7,922 nt of DNA from Desulfobacteraceae bacterium (GTDB taxonomy: Bacteria; Desulfobacterota; DSM-4660; Desulfatiglandales; Desulfatiglandaceae). The position numbers and the translations under genes were made by a program. Positions 6,718 to 7,922 of this stretch are shown here, in pieces. The notes below the pieces were generated by a model that had not been told where the DNA came from, made no database searches, and saw nothing but the letters and a program-made list of their open reading frames with translations. The stretch spans positions 1 to 7,922 of the forward strand of contig JABMQV010000593.1 of NCBI GenBank assembly GCA_013203065.1, in the 5' to 3' direction. Numbering within the stretch: position 1 is the stretch's first letter; the number at the start of each line of letters is the position of its first letter.

Positions 6718-6729
6718 ATTGTAAAACAC
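6718..6729 (-). promoter_or_regulatory. Possible -10 box and FadR-type operator before the ferredoxin gene
   Basis: In the 58 bases between the regulator and ferredoxin genes the coding strand has TACAAT (6723-6718), one base from the -10 consensus. Overlapping it is GTGTTTTACAA (6729-6719), which fits the FadR-family pattern TNGTNNNACNA at five of its six fixed bases. No good -35 box stands at the right distance, and one-mismatch hits of so short a pattern are expected by chance every few hundred bases. Confidence 0.25.
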
Positions 6730-6751
6730 TAAAAAGAGAAGAGCCTGCAAG

Positions 6752-7498
6752 TCATGGTCTTTGATTCCCCGATTTACCATTTCGTTCTTTTCGACCGGTC
6801 ATTTTGTAATACCGTTCCAAACTTGTCAAAAAGTCGGACATGTGTTTTTTCATGGAGGTCCCGGCTTTCCGGGGATTCTTGTCTCTAATGGCCTCAAAGA
6901 TGGCCTTGTGATATTTTGAAGACCGATCCATCAATCCGGGGATGACGGACAGGGACTCTTGTGTCCACTGCTCCATAAACCCTCGTATGGTAACCAGAAG
7001 ATGTACCATAAACCGGTTGTGGGAAGCCTTGGCGATCAAAAGATGAAATGCAATGTTTTTTTCAGTGTATCGAATTGCATCGTCCTCTTGTTGCATCTTT
7101 GCCATATCCTCGACCAGGGTCCCCATTTCCTTGATTTGCTTCCCTGTGGCTTTAACCGCAGCCAGTTCCGCCGACCCCACTTCAATAATACGCCGGGCCT
7201 GGATGAGTTCTAAAGTTGCCCGGTTGTCAGATATCAACGGCGGGATCAGGTGAGCGGAATACAATAAGGCGGCCTTGGCACGAATCACTGTGCCATATTT
7301 CGGCCGCTGCTCGATTACCCCCAGTTGATCCAGGATTTGAAGTGCCTCTCGAAGGACAGTACGGCTCACGCCCAGTTGGGCGGCGAAATCATTTTGGTTG
7401 GGAAGTTTGTCTCCTTCCTTGAGATCGCCCCGGTCGATCATCCCTTTGATTTCATCTATGACCGAATCCGCCAGTTTTCTTCTGCTGATTGAGATCAT
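6752..7498 (-). CDS. FadR-subfamily GntR transcriptional regulator (FCD domain)
   Basis: A 248-residue DNA-binding regulator. The N-terminal winged helix-turn-helix covers about residues 5-73, with GDKLPNQNDFAAQLGVSRTVLREAL (29-53) being the recognition region and the wing at EQRPKYGTVI. The C-terminal all-helical FCD ligand-binding domain follows (about 95-230), starting with LIQARRIIEVGSAELAA. FCD domains usually bind a metal through an Asp and three His. The histidines are present (H152 in AFHLLIAKASHN, H197 in YHKAIFEAI, H219 in KKHM), but the usual Asp before FH is N148. Regulators of this group control organic-acid and sugar-acid catabolism and often respond to a pathway acid. The position at the head of the cluster, 58 bases before the ferredoxin gene and in the same direction, suggests that it controls this operon and itself. 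The start at ATG 7498 follows GCAGGA about eight bases upstream. The ligand is unknown. Confidence 0.93.
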   Translation of the reverse strand: MISISRRKLADSVIDEIKGMIDRGDLKEGDKLPNQNDFAAQLGVSRTVLREALQILDQLGVIEQRPKYGTVIRAKAALLYSAHLIPPLISDNRATLELIQARRIIEVGSAELAAVKATGKQIKEMGTLVEDMAKMQQEDDAIRYTEKNIAFHLLIAKASHNRFMVHLLVTIRGFMEQWTQESLSVIPGLMDRSSKYHKAIFEAIRDKNPRKAGTSMKKHMSDFLTSLERYYKMTGRKERNGKSGNQRP

Positions 7499-7521
7499 TG
7501 CTCATTCCTGCAGGACCTGCG

Positions 7522-7542
7522 ATGGTAATATGATAGTACAAT
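7522..7542. promoter_or_regulatory. Imperfect inverted repeat, possible autoregulatory operator
   Basis: The arms ATGGTA (7522-7527) and TACAAT (7537-7542) are inverted copies with one mismatch and nine bases between them. Each arm also begins a one-mismatch match to the FadR-family pattern TNGTNNNACNA (7523-7533 on the plus strand, 7541-7531 on the minus strand). The site lies 24-44 bases upstream of the regulator start, a sensible place for autoregulation. The arms are short, so this is only suggestive. Confidence 0.3.
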
Positions 7543-7603
7543 AGACCGTGGACACATTCCACCACCCGAAAGAAGATCATCACTTACATCTATAATAAAC
7601 CTT

Positions 7604-7625
7604 CGGCCCATAGGGCTTACGGCCG
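7604..7625 (-). terminator. Weak hairpin downstream of livF
   Basis: About thirty bases after the livF stop, CGGCC and GGCCG arms (7621-7625 and 7604-7608) enclose a twelve-base loop. An alternative GCCC-TAT-GGGC hairpin (7616-7606) overlaps it. Only a mixed T/A stretch follows, not a clean U-tract, so termination here is uncertain. Confidence 0.2.
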
Positions 7626-7653
7626 GTGGGAGGACCAGGGTCTCTGTTTTGAA

Positions 7654-7922
7654 TTAAATATGGTTTTCGTTTTCGCTGATGCCCAGGTAGAAGTCCTGCA
7701 GATGCTTATTTTGGCGCAATTCCTCAGCGCTTCCCTCAAGCCTGATAACCCCACGCTCGATGACGTAACCGTAATCCGCCGCCTTCAGGGCCATTCTAAC
7801 GTTCTGCTCCACCAGCAAGAAGGTGAGTTGATGGGTTTTTCGAATATCGGAGATTACGCCGAAAACCTCCTGAACCAGTATGGGTGATAATCCCATAGAC
7901 GGCTCATCCAGGAGGACCAGCC
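7654..7922 (-). CDS. livF: Branched-chain amino acid type ABC transporter ATP-binding protein, C-terminal part
   Basis: The last 89 codons of a LivF-type ATPase, entering from the right edge. The first visible residues are the Walker B motif with the catalytic glutamate, LVLLDEPSMGLSP, followed by the LivF-typical ILVQEVF. Next is the switch region LLVEQNVRMAL, with the His of other ABC proteins replaced by Gln as is normal in LivF. The family ending is GYVIERGVIRLEGSAEEL and a final FYLG close to the C-terminus. The Walker A and signature motifs lie outside the window. LivF pairs with LivG to energise uptake by LivH/LivM and a periplasmic binding protein. In anaerobic degraders such systems also import aromatic and short organic acids. 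It is transcribed in the same direction as the cluster and ends 155 bases before the regulator gene, so it may deliver the pathway substrate (inference). Confidence 0.93.
   Translation of the reverse strand, partial: LVLLDEPSMGLSPILVQEVFGVISDIRKTHQLTFLLVEQNVRMALKAADYGYVIERGVIRLEGSAEELRQNKHLQDFYLGISENENHI

Noticed and set aside
1..7922. CRISPR array, tRNA/rRNA genes, insertion sequences or attachment sites
   Set aside because: No regularly spaced repeats, no cloverleaf or rRNA-like sequence, and no transposase or integrase-like protein in any frame were seen. Almost the whole window is explained by metabolic genes.

Overview
All recognisable genes in this window lie on the minus strand, so transcription runs from high to low coordinates. 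The content suggests a strictly anaerobic bacterium of the sulfate-reducing or syntrophic Desulfobacterota type. The reasons are a tungstopterin aldehyde oxidoreductase with a 16-cysteine ferredoxin partner, a LarA-family protein, a DUF6282-type protein and a Liv-type ABC transporter beside a FadR-type regulator. This taxonomic guess is inference, as there is no rRNA or other phylogenetic marker here.

Layout in order of transcription: the 3' end of a branched-chain amino acid type ABC ATPase (livF, 7922-7654); a 155-base spacer with a possible operator; a FadR/FCD-type GntR regulator (7498-6752); a four-cluster [4Fe-4S] ferredoxin (6693-6139); aldehyde ferredoxin oxidoreductase (6133-4193); a small MoaD/ThiS-like protein probably starting at TTG (4191-3877); a LarA-like (DUF2088) protein (3840-2527); a DUF6282-like metal-dependent hydrolase relative (2480-1596); a 3-hydroxyisobutyrate/tartronate-semialdehyde dehydrogenase family protein (1521-616); and the first 205 codons of an IlvD/Edd-family dehydratase (616-1), which runs off the left edge. 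From the regulator to the dehydratase no gap exceeds 75 bases. Several junctions overlap or nearly overlap, and no convincing terminator was seen. It reads as one catabolic operon.

A plausible reading (inference) is a pathway for a hydroxy acid or sugar acid. The Liv-type transporter may import it. The LarA-like and DUF6282 proteins may isomerise or hydrolyse it. The IlvD-type enzyme would dehydrate a 2,3-dihydroxy acid, and the HIBADH-type enzyme would interconvert a hydroxy acid and a semialdehyde. AOR with its ferredoxin would oxidise an aldehyde to an acid and pass low-potential electrons on. The MoaD-like protein probably serves the tungstopterin cofactor of AOR. The substrate cannot be read from the sequence.

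The most unusual points are two. The LarA-like protein lacks the lysine that anchors the nickel-pincer cofactor and two of the active-site histidines. At the aor/moaD junction, a run of seven G ends aor immediately before the moaD start, in a layout where a one-base slip would fuse the two proteins.
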